Part shown: in pieces, positions 9,065 through 17,770 of the stretch
How the letters are laid out: every line of letters starts with the position of its first letter
Numbering within the stretch: position 1 is the stretch's first letter
Assembly: GCF_007830595.1 (NCBI RefSeq)
Contig: NZ_VLLD01000003.1
DNA from: Treponema_B putidum
GTDB lineage: Bacteria; Spirochaetota; Spirochaetia; Treponematales; Treponemataceae
Length of the DNA: 64,000 bases
Strand: one strand, 5' to 3'
Position numbers and translations under genes: made by a program
Notes under the pieces: model-generated
The model's database searches: none
Told to the model about the DNA's origin: nothing
Seen by the model: only the letters and a program-made list of their open reading frames with translations

Positions 9065-10030
9065 ATGGATGAAAAAAAAATAACTCAAAACTATGATAGT
9101 CCCGCTATAGAGCCTGATTTAAATCCATCGGATTTTGAACCGGTTATAAGAACAAAAAAAACACTTCAAACAACAAGAGTCAGTATAGGCTTTTGGGAGG
9201 ATGTAAGACGGAGGTTTAAAAAAAGTAAAAGAGCTCTTTTCTCATGTGTAGTTTTAGGCTTAATTATTTTGATATGTTTATTCGGCCCGATTTTAAGCGG
9301 CCGATCAGCTGATGACGGAAACTTAAAAGAAAAAAATTTAGGGCCCTCTTTTTCTTATCTTTTCGGAACCGATGAATTGGGGCGGGATATATTTACAAGG
9401 GTCTGCAAAGGCGGGAGGGCATCTCTTATAATCGCAATTATAGGAGCCGCAATCGACATGAGCATAGGCTTAATTTATGGAGGCATTTCGGCATATTCAG
9501 GCGGAAGGACAGACACAATTATGATGCGTATAGTCGAAATACTTTCAAGTATTCCCTATTTAATTACGGCTATTTTAATTTCTCTTATTTTCGGCAAGGG
9601 GATTTTTTCGATTATCATCGCAATGACCATTACAGGCTGGTGCTTTACGGCACGGCTTGTACGAGGCCAAGTCTTGCAGATAAAAAATCAGGATTTTATT
9701 TTGGCGGCGCAGGCCTTAGGCACAAGTTCATTTAAAATTATAATAAAGCATTTACTTCCCAACACTGTGAGCATTATGATAATCGCCTTAACTTTTGATA
9801 TACCTTCATTTATTTTCGGGGAAGCCTTTTTATCGTATATCGGCTTAGGAATTCAACCTCCATATACAAGCTGGGGAGTTTTGGCATCGGAAGCCCAAAA
9901 GACAATGCTCTTTTATCCTTACCAATTATTTTTTCCTGCCCTATTTATAAGCCTGACAATTTTATCCTTGCAAATTATCGGCGATGCTTTACGGGATGCA
10001 ATGGACCCTCATTTAAGGAAGTACAAATGA
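9065..10030 (+). CDS. oppC: Oligopeptide/dipeptide ABC transporter permease, OppC/DppC type
   Basis: Second permease subunit. 321 residues, with a long cytoplasmic N-tail (~45 residues), the OppC_N region FWEDVRRRFKKSKRALFSCV, the hallmark FGTDELGRDIFTRVCKGGR, and the EAA loop DFILAAQALGTSSFKIIIKH. The C-terminus GDALRDAMDPH is standard. The stop overlaps the oppD start by 4 bases. Together with OppB it forms the membrane channel. Confidence 0.93.
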   Translation: MDEKKITQNYDSPAIEPDLNPSDFEPVIRTKKTLQTTRVSIGFWEDVRRRFKKSKRALFSCVVLGLIILICLFGPILSGRSADDGNLKEKNLGPSFSYLFGTDELGRDIFTRVCKGGRASLIIAIIGAAIDMSIGLIYGGISAYSGGRTDTIMMRIVEILSSIPYLITAILISLIFGKGIFSIIIAMTITGWCFTARLVRGQVLQIKNQDFILAAQALGTSSFKIIIKHLLPNTVSIMIIALTFDIPSFIFGEAFLSYIGLGIQPPYTSWGVLASEAQKTMLFYPYQLFFPALFISLTILSLQIIGDALRDAMDPHLRKYK

Positions 10031-11025
10031 AACCTATTTTACAAGTTAAAGATTTATCGGTTACCTTCAAAAATTACGGCGGAACAATTTATGCGGTAAA
10101 CGGTATCTCTTTTAATCTATACGAGGATGAAACTCTTGTACTTGTCGGCGAGTCCGGATGCGGCAAAAGCGTTACGGCTCATTCAATCTTAAAATTATTA
10201 CCCGGAAAAAAAACACGTATACATGAAAAGTCTCAAATTATTTTTGAAGATAAAAATATCTTGGAATATACTGAAGAACAGATGCAGAATATAAGGGGAA
10301 ATGAAATATCCATGATATTCCAAGACCCTATGACTTATTTAAACCCTACAATGCCCATAGGCAAGCAGGTTATGGAAAGCATTTTAATTCATCAACGGAT
10401 AAGCAAAAAAGAAGCCTTAGAGCAAACCGTAAAAATTTTAGAGCTGGCTCAAATTCCTGATCCCGAAAAAAGGCTCAAGCAATACCCTCATGAATTTTCG
10501 GGCGGAATGAGGCAGAGAGTTTTAATATCGATAGCCCTTGCAAGCAATCCTAAAATCCTAATTGCAGACGAACCTACAACGGCACTGGATGTTACAATTC
10601 AAGCCGAAATTTTAGGGCTGATAAAAAAAATTCAAAAAGAAACAAATACGGCAATAATGCTAATCACACATGATTTAGGAGTTGCAGCCGAAGTTGCAGA
10701 CCGCATTCAAGTTATGTATGCCGGAAAAATAATCGAACGCGGAAGAGCTAAACATATTTTTAAAAATCCCAAACATCCGTACACAAAAGCTCTGCTTGCT
10801 GCAGTTCCTTCAATAGACCAATTAAAAGAAAGCAAACTTTATGCACCCGAGGGCAATCATCCCGATATGCTTTCTATTTCAGCAGGCTGTGCCTTTGCCG
10901 ACAGATGTGAAAAATGTATGAAAGTCTGTCTTACGCATAAACCTCCCGAAATGAAGGTTGATGATGAACACTTTACGTCCTGCTGGCTTCAACATGAATT
11001 TGCAAAAGGAAAAAACAATGACTGA
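10027..11025 (+). CDS. oppD: Oligopeptide ABC transporter ATP-binding protein OppD
   Basis: ATPase subunit. 332 residues. Walker A GESGCGKS, Q-loop FQDPMTYLNPT, signature FSGGMRQR, Walker B ILIADEPTTALDVT, and H-loop ITHDLGVAAEVADRI. The C-terminal oligopeptide/dipeptide extension has the cysteine pattern CAFADRCEKCMKVC, which in relatives can bind an iron-sulfur cluster. ATG overlaps the oppC stop (ATGA), and the 3' end overlaps oppF by 8 bases. Confidence 0.95.
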   Translation: MKPILQVKDLSVTFKNYGGTIYAVNGISFNLYEDETLVLVGESGCGKSVTAHSILKLLPGKKTRIHEKSQIIFEDKNILEYTEEQMQNIRGNEISMIFQDPMTYLNPTMPIGKQVMESILIHQRISKKEALEQTVKILELAQIPDPEKRLKQYPHEFSGGMRQRVLISIALASNPKILIADEPTTALDVTIQAEILGLIKKIQKETNTAIMLITHDLGVAAEVADRIQVMYAGKIIERGRAKHIFKNPKHPYTKALLAAVPSIDQLKESKLYAPEGNHPDMLSISAGCAFADRCEKCMKVCLTHKPPEMKVDDEHFTSCWLQHEFAKGKNND

Positions 11026-11980
11026 TGTTCTTTTAGAAGTTTGCAATTTAAAAAAATATTTTACTCTGGGCCGTAAAGAAATTTTACATGCAGTAGATGA
11101 TGTAAGCTTCACAGTAAACCGAGGAGAAACGGTAGGCATTGTAGGCGAATCGGGCTGCGGAAAAACGACTTTAGGCAGAACAGTACTCGGTCTTTACCGT
11201 CCTAATGCCGGAAAAATAATTTTTGACGGAACTGAAATCGGCTCTGCATCAAAAAAAGAACTGCATTCATTTAAAAAGAAAGCTCAAATAATTTTACAAG
11301 ACCCTTTTGCTTCTTTTAATCCCCGCATGACAATTTCGCAAATTATTTCGGAGGGCATGGAAGCTCATAATTTATATAAAACAAAAAAAGAAATGGAAGA
11401 GGCCGTATACGGTCTTCTTGAAACCGTAGGTCTTGTTCCCGAACATGCCAATAGGTTTCCTCATGAATTTTCAGGGGGCCAAAGGCAAAGAATAGGAATC
11501 GCAAGGGCCTTGGCAGTGGAACCAGATTTTATAGTTTGTGATGAACCTATTTCTTCCCTCGATGTTTCAATCCAAGCCCAGATAATAAATTTATTGATAA
11601 GGCTTCAAAAAGAATTTAAAATGACTTATCTGTTTATTGCCCATGATTTATCCATAGTAAAATATATTTCCGACAAGGTAGGCGTTATGTATTCGGGAAA
11701 ACTTGTAGAATTCGCAAAAAGTGCCGACCTATATAAAAATCCGCTTCATCCTTATTCTCAAGCCTTAATTTCTGCAATCCCAAGCACCGATATAGACTCC
11801 CCCATGTCGGCACGGCGTATTCATATTAAAGGAGAAATAAGCAGTGCAATCAATCCCCCTCAAGGCTGCCGATTTTATAAACGCTGCTCAAAAGCCTTTG
11901 AAAAGTGTAAATTAATTTCACCGGAATTAATCGAAACTGAAAAAGGGCATTTTACAGCCTGCCATTTAATCAAACATTGA
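11018..11980 (+). CDS. oppF: Oligopeptide ABC transporter ATP-binding protein OppF
   Basis: Second ATPase subunit, 320 residues from ATG 11018 (MTDVLLEVCNLKKYF). The open frame runs further upstream but that part overlaps oppD and has no family similarity. AAAGGAAAAAAC precedes the ATG. Walker A GESGCGKT, Q-loop LQDPFASFNPRM, signature FSGGQRQR, Walker B FIVCDEPISSLDVS, and the C-terminal CRFYKRCSKAFEKC cysteine region. It ends where the promoter for the next gene begins. Confidence 0.95.
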   Translation: MTDVLLEVCNLKKYFTLGRKEILHAVDDVSFTVNRGETVGIVGESGCGKTTLGRTVLGLYRPNAGKIIFDGTEIGSASKKELHSFKKKAQIILQDPFASFNPRMTISQIISEGMEAHNLYKTKKEMEEAVYGLLETVGLVPEHANRFPHEFSGGQRQRIGIARALAVEPDFIVCDEPISSLDVSIQAQIINLLIRLQKEFKMTYLFIAHDLSIVKYISDKVGVMYSGKLVEFAKSADLYKNPLHPYSQALISAIPSTDIDSPMSARRIHIKGEISSAINPPQGCRFYKRCSKAFEKCKLISPELIETEKGHFTACHLIKH

Positions 11981-12005
11981 TTTTATTATTTTATTTTGAT
12001 ATAAT
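11977..12005 (+). promoter_or_regulatory. Promoter of cation-efflux gene overlapping oppF stop, leaderless
   Basis: TTGATT (11977-11982) overlaps the oppF stop codon. After 17 bases comes TATAAT (12000-12005). The ATG at 12013 is 7 bases past the -10 box and has no Shine-Dalgarno sequence. Confidence 0.65.
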
Positions 12006-12012
12006 AAGATTG

Positions 12013-12957
12013 ATGGATAGTGATAAAAGAATAAAGCTTGTGAGAATTGCATCTCTTACAGCCCTCATAGGAAACATAATAATCTGTATTGCAAAACTTG
12101 TTATAGGAATTTATGCACAAAGTCTTTCGGTACTTGGTGACGGATTAGATTCGGCAACCGACGTTATAATATCGGTTATTACACTTGCGGTAAGTTTTAT
12201 AATAAACAGGCCTTCAGATAAAGAACATCCTTGGGGTCATCAACGGGCTGAAACAATGGCCGCTCTAATTCTATCTTTTATAATTATGACAGCAGGCTTT
12301 CAGCTCTTTCTTACGGCAGCAGGAAAACTGATAAATGTTTATAAAGGAACCGTAATTATTATAATGCCTCACATACTTGCCGCTATTGTTACGGTATCTT
12401 CAATTATAGTAAAACTTCTTTTAGCCTTAAACCAGTATATTATGGGTAAAAAAGCCGGCAGTATGATGATTCAAGCCAATGCAAAAAATATGACAAATGA
12501 TGTTATCCTTTCTTCTTCGGTTTTAACGGGTCTTGCAATCTCTTATTTTTTTAATGCACCGATTTTTGATGCAATTACGGCTCTTTTGGTAAGTGCTTGG
12601 ATTATAAAATCAGGCCTAGGACTTTTTATAGAATTAAATGTTGAGTTAATGGACGGAAATACTAACGAGCTTTTGTACAAGCTGCTATTTGAAGCCGCCA
12701 ATTCCGTTGAAGGAGCTCATAATCCTCACCGAGCAAGAATCAGACGAATGGCCAATCTTCTGGATATAGATTTGGATATTGAAGTTGATCCGTCAATCAC
12801 GATTTGCGAAGGCCATAACATTGCAGAAAAAGTTACTTCAGCAATTAAAGAAAAAATGGAAAATGTTTATGACGTAATGGTACATATCGAACCTTATGGG
12901 ATTCACACTCATGAAGAAGAGGGATTCGGTTTATCGGAAAAAGACATAAAAGTTTAA
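12013..12957 (+). CDS. Cation diffusion facilitator (CDF) family transporter
   Basis: Proton-coupled efflux of divalent metal (Zn, Fe, Mn or Co) across the inner membrane. 314 residues, about six membrane helices. Conserved features: GIYAQSLSVLGDGLDSATDVI with the helix-2 metal-binding Asp residues (SxxxDxxxD-like), DKEHPWGHQRAE, and a C-terminal cytoplasmic domain ending VMVHIEPYGIHTHEEE. The open frame extends to 11977, but ATG 12013 matches the family start and the promoter position. The stop overlaps by 4 bases the stop of the convergent peptidase gene. Metal specificity cannot be read from the sequence. Confidence 0.92.
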   Translation: MDSDKRIKLVRIASLTALIGNIIICIAKLVIGIYAQSLSVLGDGLDSATDVIISVITLAVSFIINRPSDKEHPWGHQRAETMAALILSFIIMTAGFQLFLTAAGKLINVYKGTVIIIMPHILAAIVTVSSIIVKLLLALNQYIMGKKAGSMMIQANAKNMTNDVILSSSVLTGLAISYFFNAPIFDAITALLVSAWIIKSGLGLFIELNVELMDGNTNELLYKLLFEAANSVEGAHNPHRARIRRMANLLDIDLDIEVDPSITICEGHNIAEKVTSAIKEKMENVYDVMVHIEPYGIHTHEEEGFGLSEKDIKV

Positions 12958-13751
12958 TTAAGTTTTTCTTTTTTCCAAAGGTCGATAAATTCCAACATAT
13001 ATTGTTGGATATCACCGAACCATTCTTTTTGAAACTTGCAAGCCTCAACTCCCAAATACCTATAATGCCAGCACTCCCATTTATAGCCGGTAATATGCTC
13101 CATATTTTTAGGATAAGATAAAGACCAGCCGTACTTCCACGCATTATTAAGCATCCATTTACCTTCAGGCGTATCGGCATAAGAATCATCAATAGTGGCG
13201 AAATCAATGACAGTACCCAGTTGATGCTGACTTGCTCCGGGAGGAGCCGAAAAAGACAGAGCATTTTTTTTACCATACTCCTTTTCATATTTTGAAAAAA
13301 GCTTAGTTTGGTAGCTATAAGACCGATAACCTGAACTTACCATTATTTCTAGTCCAGTCTTTTTTGCATCTTCTGCCATTTTTTGTAAGGGACGTTCCGC
13401 AATTTTTGCAAGATAGATATTGGTACGATCAAGAACATATTTTCTGTCTTTTATATTTACCAATAATATAATATTTTTGGGTTTATAATTTTCATCAAGA
13501 CGGTTAAGTTTATCCACCAAAATCAATTCATCTTCTTTTTCATTTTTCAGAACAATATTTAAATCCTTAAAAAATTCTCTCCGATTATTGTTTATTTTAT
13601 TAAAAATTTGTTTAGGAAAGCGTCTTGAAATATATGTATAAACTTTTTTATATATATCTTCATCGTCACTTGATTTGTCTTCCGTATACCCGACAATTAA
13701 TAAAACAAAAAATAAAATAATAAATATATTTCTTTTTAGATTAAAATACAT
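12954..13751 (-). CDS. D-alanyl-D-alanine carboxypeptidase, VanY/LAS family
   Basis: Zinc peptidase that trims D-Ala from peptidoglycan stem peptides. 265 residues with an N-terminal signal or anchor (RNIFIILFFVLLIVGYTE). The LAS metal-binding pattern is complete: SGYRSYSYQ, SQHQLGTVIDF (SxHxxGxxxD) and ECWHYRYLG (ExxWH). No class A PBP motifs. It lies at the promoter-distal side of nothing obvious: the STAS gene is 24 bases upstream on the same strand, so it may be read from the STAS/SpoIIE transcript or from its own TTGACG-containing promoter. Acts in the periplasm. Confidence 0.9.
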   Translation of the reverse strand: MYFNLKRNIFIILFFVLLIVGYTEDKSSDDEDIYKKVYTYISRRFPKQIFNKINNNRREFFKDLNIVLKNEKEDELILVDKLNRLDENYKPKNIILLVNIKDRKYVLDRTNIYLAKIAERPLQKMAEDAKKTGLEIMVSSGYRSYSYQTKLFSKYEKEYGKKNALSFSAPPGASQHQLGTVIDFATIDDSYADTPEGKWMLNNAWKYGWSLSYPKNMEHITGYKWECWHYRYLGVEACKFQKEWFGDIQQYMLEFIDLWKKEKLN

Positions 13752-13775
13752 ATTTAATCCTTGAGAAAAAATTAT

Positions 13776-14099
13776 TTATATTTCGTCAATTGAATGAATA
13801 ATTCTAAACACATCGGAAAAACCCGTCGAATCCAAAGCCATCTTGACATCCTTGGCAGGGTTTAACATATACATCTTATGACCATTTTCTTCGCTTTCGT
13901 TATGAGCCGTCATTAAAACACCTATTCCCGATGACGAAAGAGCTTGTACCTTAGACAAGTCTAAGATAACATCATTGTCCTTAATTGCAGTATATACTTT
14001 TTTTTCAAAATCACCTGATGTATATAGATTAACGGTTCCTTCAATAGCCAATAATAAACACCCCGATACTTTCGATTCAGTAATAATCAAATTTTCCAT
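13776..14099 (-). CDS. STAS-domain anti-sigma factor antagonist
   Basis: 107-residue single-domain STAS protein of the SpoIIAA/RsbV type. In partner switching such proteins bind an anti-sigma kinase when dephosphorylated. The phospho-acceptor region VILDLSKVQALSSSGIGVL carries the conserved Ser after ALS. AAAGGAC precedes the ATG with suitable spacing. It is the third gene of an operon after two SpoIIE-type phosphatases (gap of 10 bases), which very likely dephosphorylate it. No anti-sigma kinase is encoded nearby. Confidence 0.93.
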   Translation of the reverse strand: MENLIITESKVSGCLLLAIEGTVNLYTSGDFEKKVYTAIKDNDVILDLSKVQALSSSGIGVLMTAHNESEENGHKMYMLNPAKDVKMALDSTGFSDVFRIIHSIDEI

Positions 14100-14109
14100 A
14101 GCACGTCCT

Positions 14110-16236
14110 TTATATATGTTTGAATGTCATAATAGTGATATCATCTTCAATTTCATGAGCAATATAATCCAAGAAAGTTTTATATATAGCATTCGAAATT
14201 TCACTTGCCGACTTTGTCTTATTTGCAGCAATCAAACGGCTTACTCTATCATTTCCGAATTTATCTCCTTTTAAGTTTTTAGAATCCAATAAACCGTCAG
14301 TAACAAAAACAATAATATCATTACGGTTCATTGTTATTTTTCTTACCTTTAAAAACGGCCTTATATTTTTTACAAAACCTAATACCCTTCCCTCTCCTTG
14401 AATTTCAATAACATTTTTATAAGAATCAATGTACATCGACATAAGAGGAATACCGCAGTTAAGATAATATATTGTAGATTCTTTAAAATCGATAATTCCA
14501 AAAAGTCCTGCAAGAAAAGTTCCTTTCGGAAGATTATCTTTAATAAAAGAATTTATTTTTACAACCAGCTCTTTAAAATCAGGAGTTTCCGAAAGGTAAG
14601 TATGAATAACAGATTTTAAAATTACCATAGACATACTTGCGCTCAATCCCTTACCGGAAACATCCCCTATCAAAAATAAATACCGATTTTCAGATAATCT
14701 AATAAAATCGGTAAAATCTCCGCCCAATTGGTGAGCAGAAAAAGCTACAGAGTCCACTTCTATTGATTTTTTTTCAACAATATCTATATTCTTTTGAATT
14801 GAGCCGATAATTTGATCCGACATTTCTATTTCTCTGTCAAGAATGAGAACTATATCCTGCTTCGCTATATTTCTTAAATAATAAACAACCAAAAAGAAGT
14901 AAGAATAAAGATTCTTTAATACATCAAAATCATATGAAGTGTAGGCCTCTTTTCGTTTTTTTGCAGACACGGAAATGACACCTATCAATTTTTGTCCCTC
15001 ACGAACACAAATCAATATTTCAGCATATGTACTGTTCATAAAACCGATCAAGTCACTTCTCACGTCCGCAAAATCAGGGTTTGTCAAAACTTGGGACCGC
15101 ATTATAACCTGAATATTTTCATTTAATAAAAATTCAAAAACAGGTTTGTTAGTATTAAAAGTAGACGTTACATTTAATGTAGAATAAACAGGTTCCAATA
15201 TCTCATTTTCGCCGGCAATTAAAATACTAAGAGAACTGGTATGTAAGTGTTCCAATAAAATATTTGAAAAGTTCTCCATGACTTTTTCACGGCCTTCAGT
15301 ATAATCAATGTGCTGTAATTTTTCTTCTATAACTTTTGCGTATTCGGAAGTATCGCCCAAAAGCCATTTAAATTTTTGTGATACAAAATTTCTAATAACA
15401 AAAAAAACAGCAGCACCTATCATCAGCAAAACAATCTGAATATAAAAACTACGAATAGAGGTTAAAACTAACGAAGCCCAAAACCCTGTAATTGCAGCAA
15501 AAATTAAAATAAAGATCAGGAACCGCAATAAGGCAAAAGCTATTTGTTTTCTGTCGTAAACCATTGAGGTAGAAAAACCTGATGAGGTAAAAAAAACTAA
15601 AAGCAAATATCCCAAGGGCGTTATAGCTATTGCCCATGAAAAAATAGTAGAAAGATAATATACAAAGCCCCAAAGAATTGCGCTAAAAAAAAGTGCTGCA
15701 AAATATATTATCATCTGCTGCCTATAAATTCCGCTTTTTTCTTTAAAAATTTTATAAATTGAAATCAGCATGGCAAAAAAAGGCATAGCCAAAAGGATTG
15801 TCATCAAAAAAATATCTGCAACAGGAATTCCTGCAATCATCTCTGAATTGAATTTAAAACCTGATAGAGCATTCCAAAAAAAGCCTCTTATAAATAAAAC
15901 TGCAAGAACAGCAATCCCTAAATGTAAAATAGAGTTAAACACCGTAAACGGAATATTTTTTTTACGCTCAAAATAAGGCATTTTTACGGTAAATTGCAAG
16001 GTGAAAAATGAGACAAAAACCATTCCAACTATAAATATTTTAGAAAGAATAACAATTACGCTCGAAAAGTTAAAATACAGGGCTAATATTAAAAGCAAAA
16101 ATAGCAAAGTTGTTATGACTATAGTACCTGCGATCATAAAAAGGTCTTTTGCATAAGGGGCCTTTTTGTAAACTAGGTTTATCGCCAATATAGCTAAAAC
16201 TACAAGAAAAAAGAATACAAAAACAATCAGTCCCAT
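14110..16236 (-). CDS. Membrane-bound PP2C (SpoIIE/RsbU) phosphatase with GAF region
   Basis: 708 residues. The N-terminal half has about eight to nine membrane helices (from FFLVVLAILAINLVY to LLMIGAAVFFVIRNF), followed by a GAF-like sensor (about residues 315-460, SILIAGENEILEP), a coiled linker, and a C-terminal SpoIIE phosphatase (about 510-708). Catalytic Asp motifs are visible: HQLGGDFTDFI, LIGDVSGKGLSASMSM and FVTDGLLDSK, EDDITIM. Such enzymes dephosphorylate STAS proteins, here probably the product of the next gene. It follows the other phosphatase gene by 3 bases. The membrane part suggests direct sensing of an envelope or lipid signal, which is inference. Confidence 0.92.
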   Translation of the reverse strand: MGLIVFVFFFLVVLAILAINLVYKKAPYAKDLFMIAGTIVITTLLFLLLILALYFNFSSVIVILSKIFIVGMVFVSFFTLQFTVKMPYFERKKNIPFTVFNSILHLGIAVLAVLFIRGFFWNALSGFKFNSEMIAGIPVADIFLMTILLAMPFFAMLISIYKIFKEKSGIYRQQMIIYFAALFFSAILWGFVYYLSTIFSWAIAITPLGYLLLVFFTSSGFSTSMVYDRKQIAFALLRFLIFILIFAAITGFWASLVLTSIRSFYIQIVLLMIGAAVFFVIRNFVSQKFKWLLGDTSEYAKVIEEKLQHIDYTEGREKVMENFSNILLEHLHTSSLSILIAGENEILEPVYSTLNVTSTFNTNKPVFEFLLNENIQVIMRSQVLTNPDFADVRSDLIGFMNSTYAEILICVREGQKLIGVISVSAKKRKEAYTSYDFDVLKNLYSYFFLVVYYLRNIAKQDIVLILDREIEMSDQIIGSIQKNIDIVEKKSIEVDSVAFSAHQLGGDFTDFIRLSENRYLFLIGDVSGKGLSASMSMVILKSVIHTYLSETPDFKELVVKINSFIKDNLPKGTFLAGLFGIIDFKESTIYYLNCGIPLMSMYIDSYKNVIEIQGEGRVLGFVKNIRPFLKVRKITMNRNDIIVFVTDGLLDSKNLKGDKFGNDRVSRLIAANKTKSASEISNAIYKTFLDYIAHEIEDDITIMTFKHI

Positions 16237-16239
16237 AAC

Positions 16240-17691
16240 TTACCCCTTAATCTTAGCGCACATTATTGTAATGTCATCCCTCATAGGCTGATCACCGGTA
16301 TGAGCATAGGCCATATTTACAATATTTTCTACAATATCTTTTGCACTACCTTGAGCAAAAGATTTTATAGAGTCTATATATGTCTCCGTTTCACTTAATT
16401 CAACACCGGCATGATTCATAGCTTCAGGAATACCATCTGTCATCATCAAAATTACATCACCTCGATAAAGAGGCCTTTCTTTAACTTCTATTTTATCAAA
16501 ATCAATAATCCCGACAATACTGCACGTAGACTCAAGTATCTTTACCTTGTATCCGTCGGGTGCTTCCGTAAGAATCATTGGGTCTTCCATTGAAGCATTA
16601 ACATATTTTATCGTCATTTTTTCAGTGTCAATCAAGCCTAAAAATAAAACCGTATATTTATCCAAAAGTCCCATTCTTTTTATTGCACTATCGACTGCAA
16701 GAACAAGGCCGGAAAGGTCTTCTTTATTTTTTGCTATCTTAATTGTATTTACCACGACACCCATAACCAATGCAGCTGAAAGTCCCTTACCGGAAACATC
16801 TCCTACAATTAAAAGGGTCTTATGCTCATCAACTTTTATAGCATCATAATAGTCACCTGAAACATTTACAAGAGGTTTAAAATAAGAAGCAATTTCAAGC
16901 ATAGGCATATCAGGCAGTTGCTGAGGCAAGAAAGCCCTCTGCGTACTAGCAACCATGTCCCATTCTTGGCTTAACTCCGAAAAATATAAAAGTTGTTCAA
17001 GAGTAGAAACCCTGTTTTGATAACTCACAAATTCCGAAAACATTGTATTAAAAATTTCGGGTTCTACTTCATTAAAGTATCCGCAAATAACAAAAAAATG
17101 AATATCTTTTAAAATTACGGCAGCGATGCGGGCTTTTTTAATTTTGCATTTTTGCATATCGGCATTAAAAAAATAAACCCCGGGTTTATACTCTGCCGTG
17201 ATTTCATGGAGGGAAGTAAATGTTTCGGGGGAAGAAACAAACCTTGAGCTGCTGTTATATAAAACAATATTTTCTTTGGGATCTATGAGCATTACAGAGC
17301 AATCACCGGAATACTCAAGTTCATTTTGTGCGGCTTCTATCAGGTTTTCGAGAGTATAGCAGAATCTCATCTTCTCCAAAAAACCGTCAAATATTTTATT
17401 TTTAGGTCTATCGTATTCTTTATTTTCTACTGTTTTATAAAAACTTCGCAAAAGATAATCCGTAAAGATTGCAACAATTACAAAAACCAAAGCTCCTATA
17501 ATAAAACGGTGCACTTGAGTTATTTCAGGAATCCTTGCTAATCGGCTTAAAGCCAAAGTCATATCATTCGCCGAGTAAAATTTACCTAAAAACAAAAACC
17601 TTGGGCTTACAAATATCATAAAAAGAGCAAAAACGCTGCCCATTGCAAAGCTTATCAGAATATTTGAAAGCAATTTTCGTAATTTAATCAT
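16240..17691 (-). CDS. PP2C (SpoIIE/RsbU) phosphatase, membrane-anchored
   Basis: 483 residues. Two N-terminal membrane helices (LISFAMGSVFALFMIFVSP and FIIGALVFVIVAIFTDYLL) flank a short outside loop. Then comes a sensor region of ~150 residues, and a SpoIIE domain with VSGDYYDAI, IVGDVSGKGLSAALVMG, MMTDGIPEAMN and RDDITIM. First gene of the phosphatase-phosphatase-STAS operon. A TATAAT lies 28 bases upstream, with GAGAGG before the ATG. Two different phosphatases serving a single STAS protein suggests integration of two signals. Confidence 0.92.
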   Translation of the reverse strand: MIKLRKLLSNILISFAMGSVFALFMIFVSPRFLFLGKFYSANDMTLALSRLARIPEITQVHRFIIGALVFVIVAIFTDYLLRSFYKTVENKEYDRPKNKIFDGFLEKMRFCYTLENLIEAAQNELEYSGDCSVMLIDPKENIVLYNSSSRFVSSPETFTSLHEITAEYKPGVYFFNADMQKCKIKKARIAAVILKDIHFFVICGYFNEVEPEIFNTMFSEFVSYQNRVSTLEQLLYFSELSQEWDMVASTQRAFLPQQLPDMPMLEIASYFKPLVNVSGDYYDAIKVDEHKTLLIVGDVSGKGLSAALVMGVVVNTIKIAKNKEDLSGLVLAVDSAIKRMGLLDKYTVLFLGLIDTEKMTIKYVNASMEDPMILTEAPDGYKVKILESTCSIVGIIDFDKIEVKERPLYRGDVILMMTDGIPEAMNHAGVELSETETYIDSIKSFAQGSAKDIVENIVNMAYAHTGDQPMRDDITIMCAKIKG

Positions 17692-17770
17692 TATGACCTC
17701 TCAGCTTAGGAGATATTATACCATAAAACAAAATAAAGATAAAGCCTAAATTAAAAAAGCCTATCAAATT

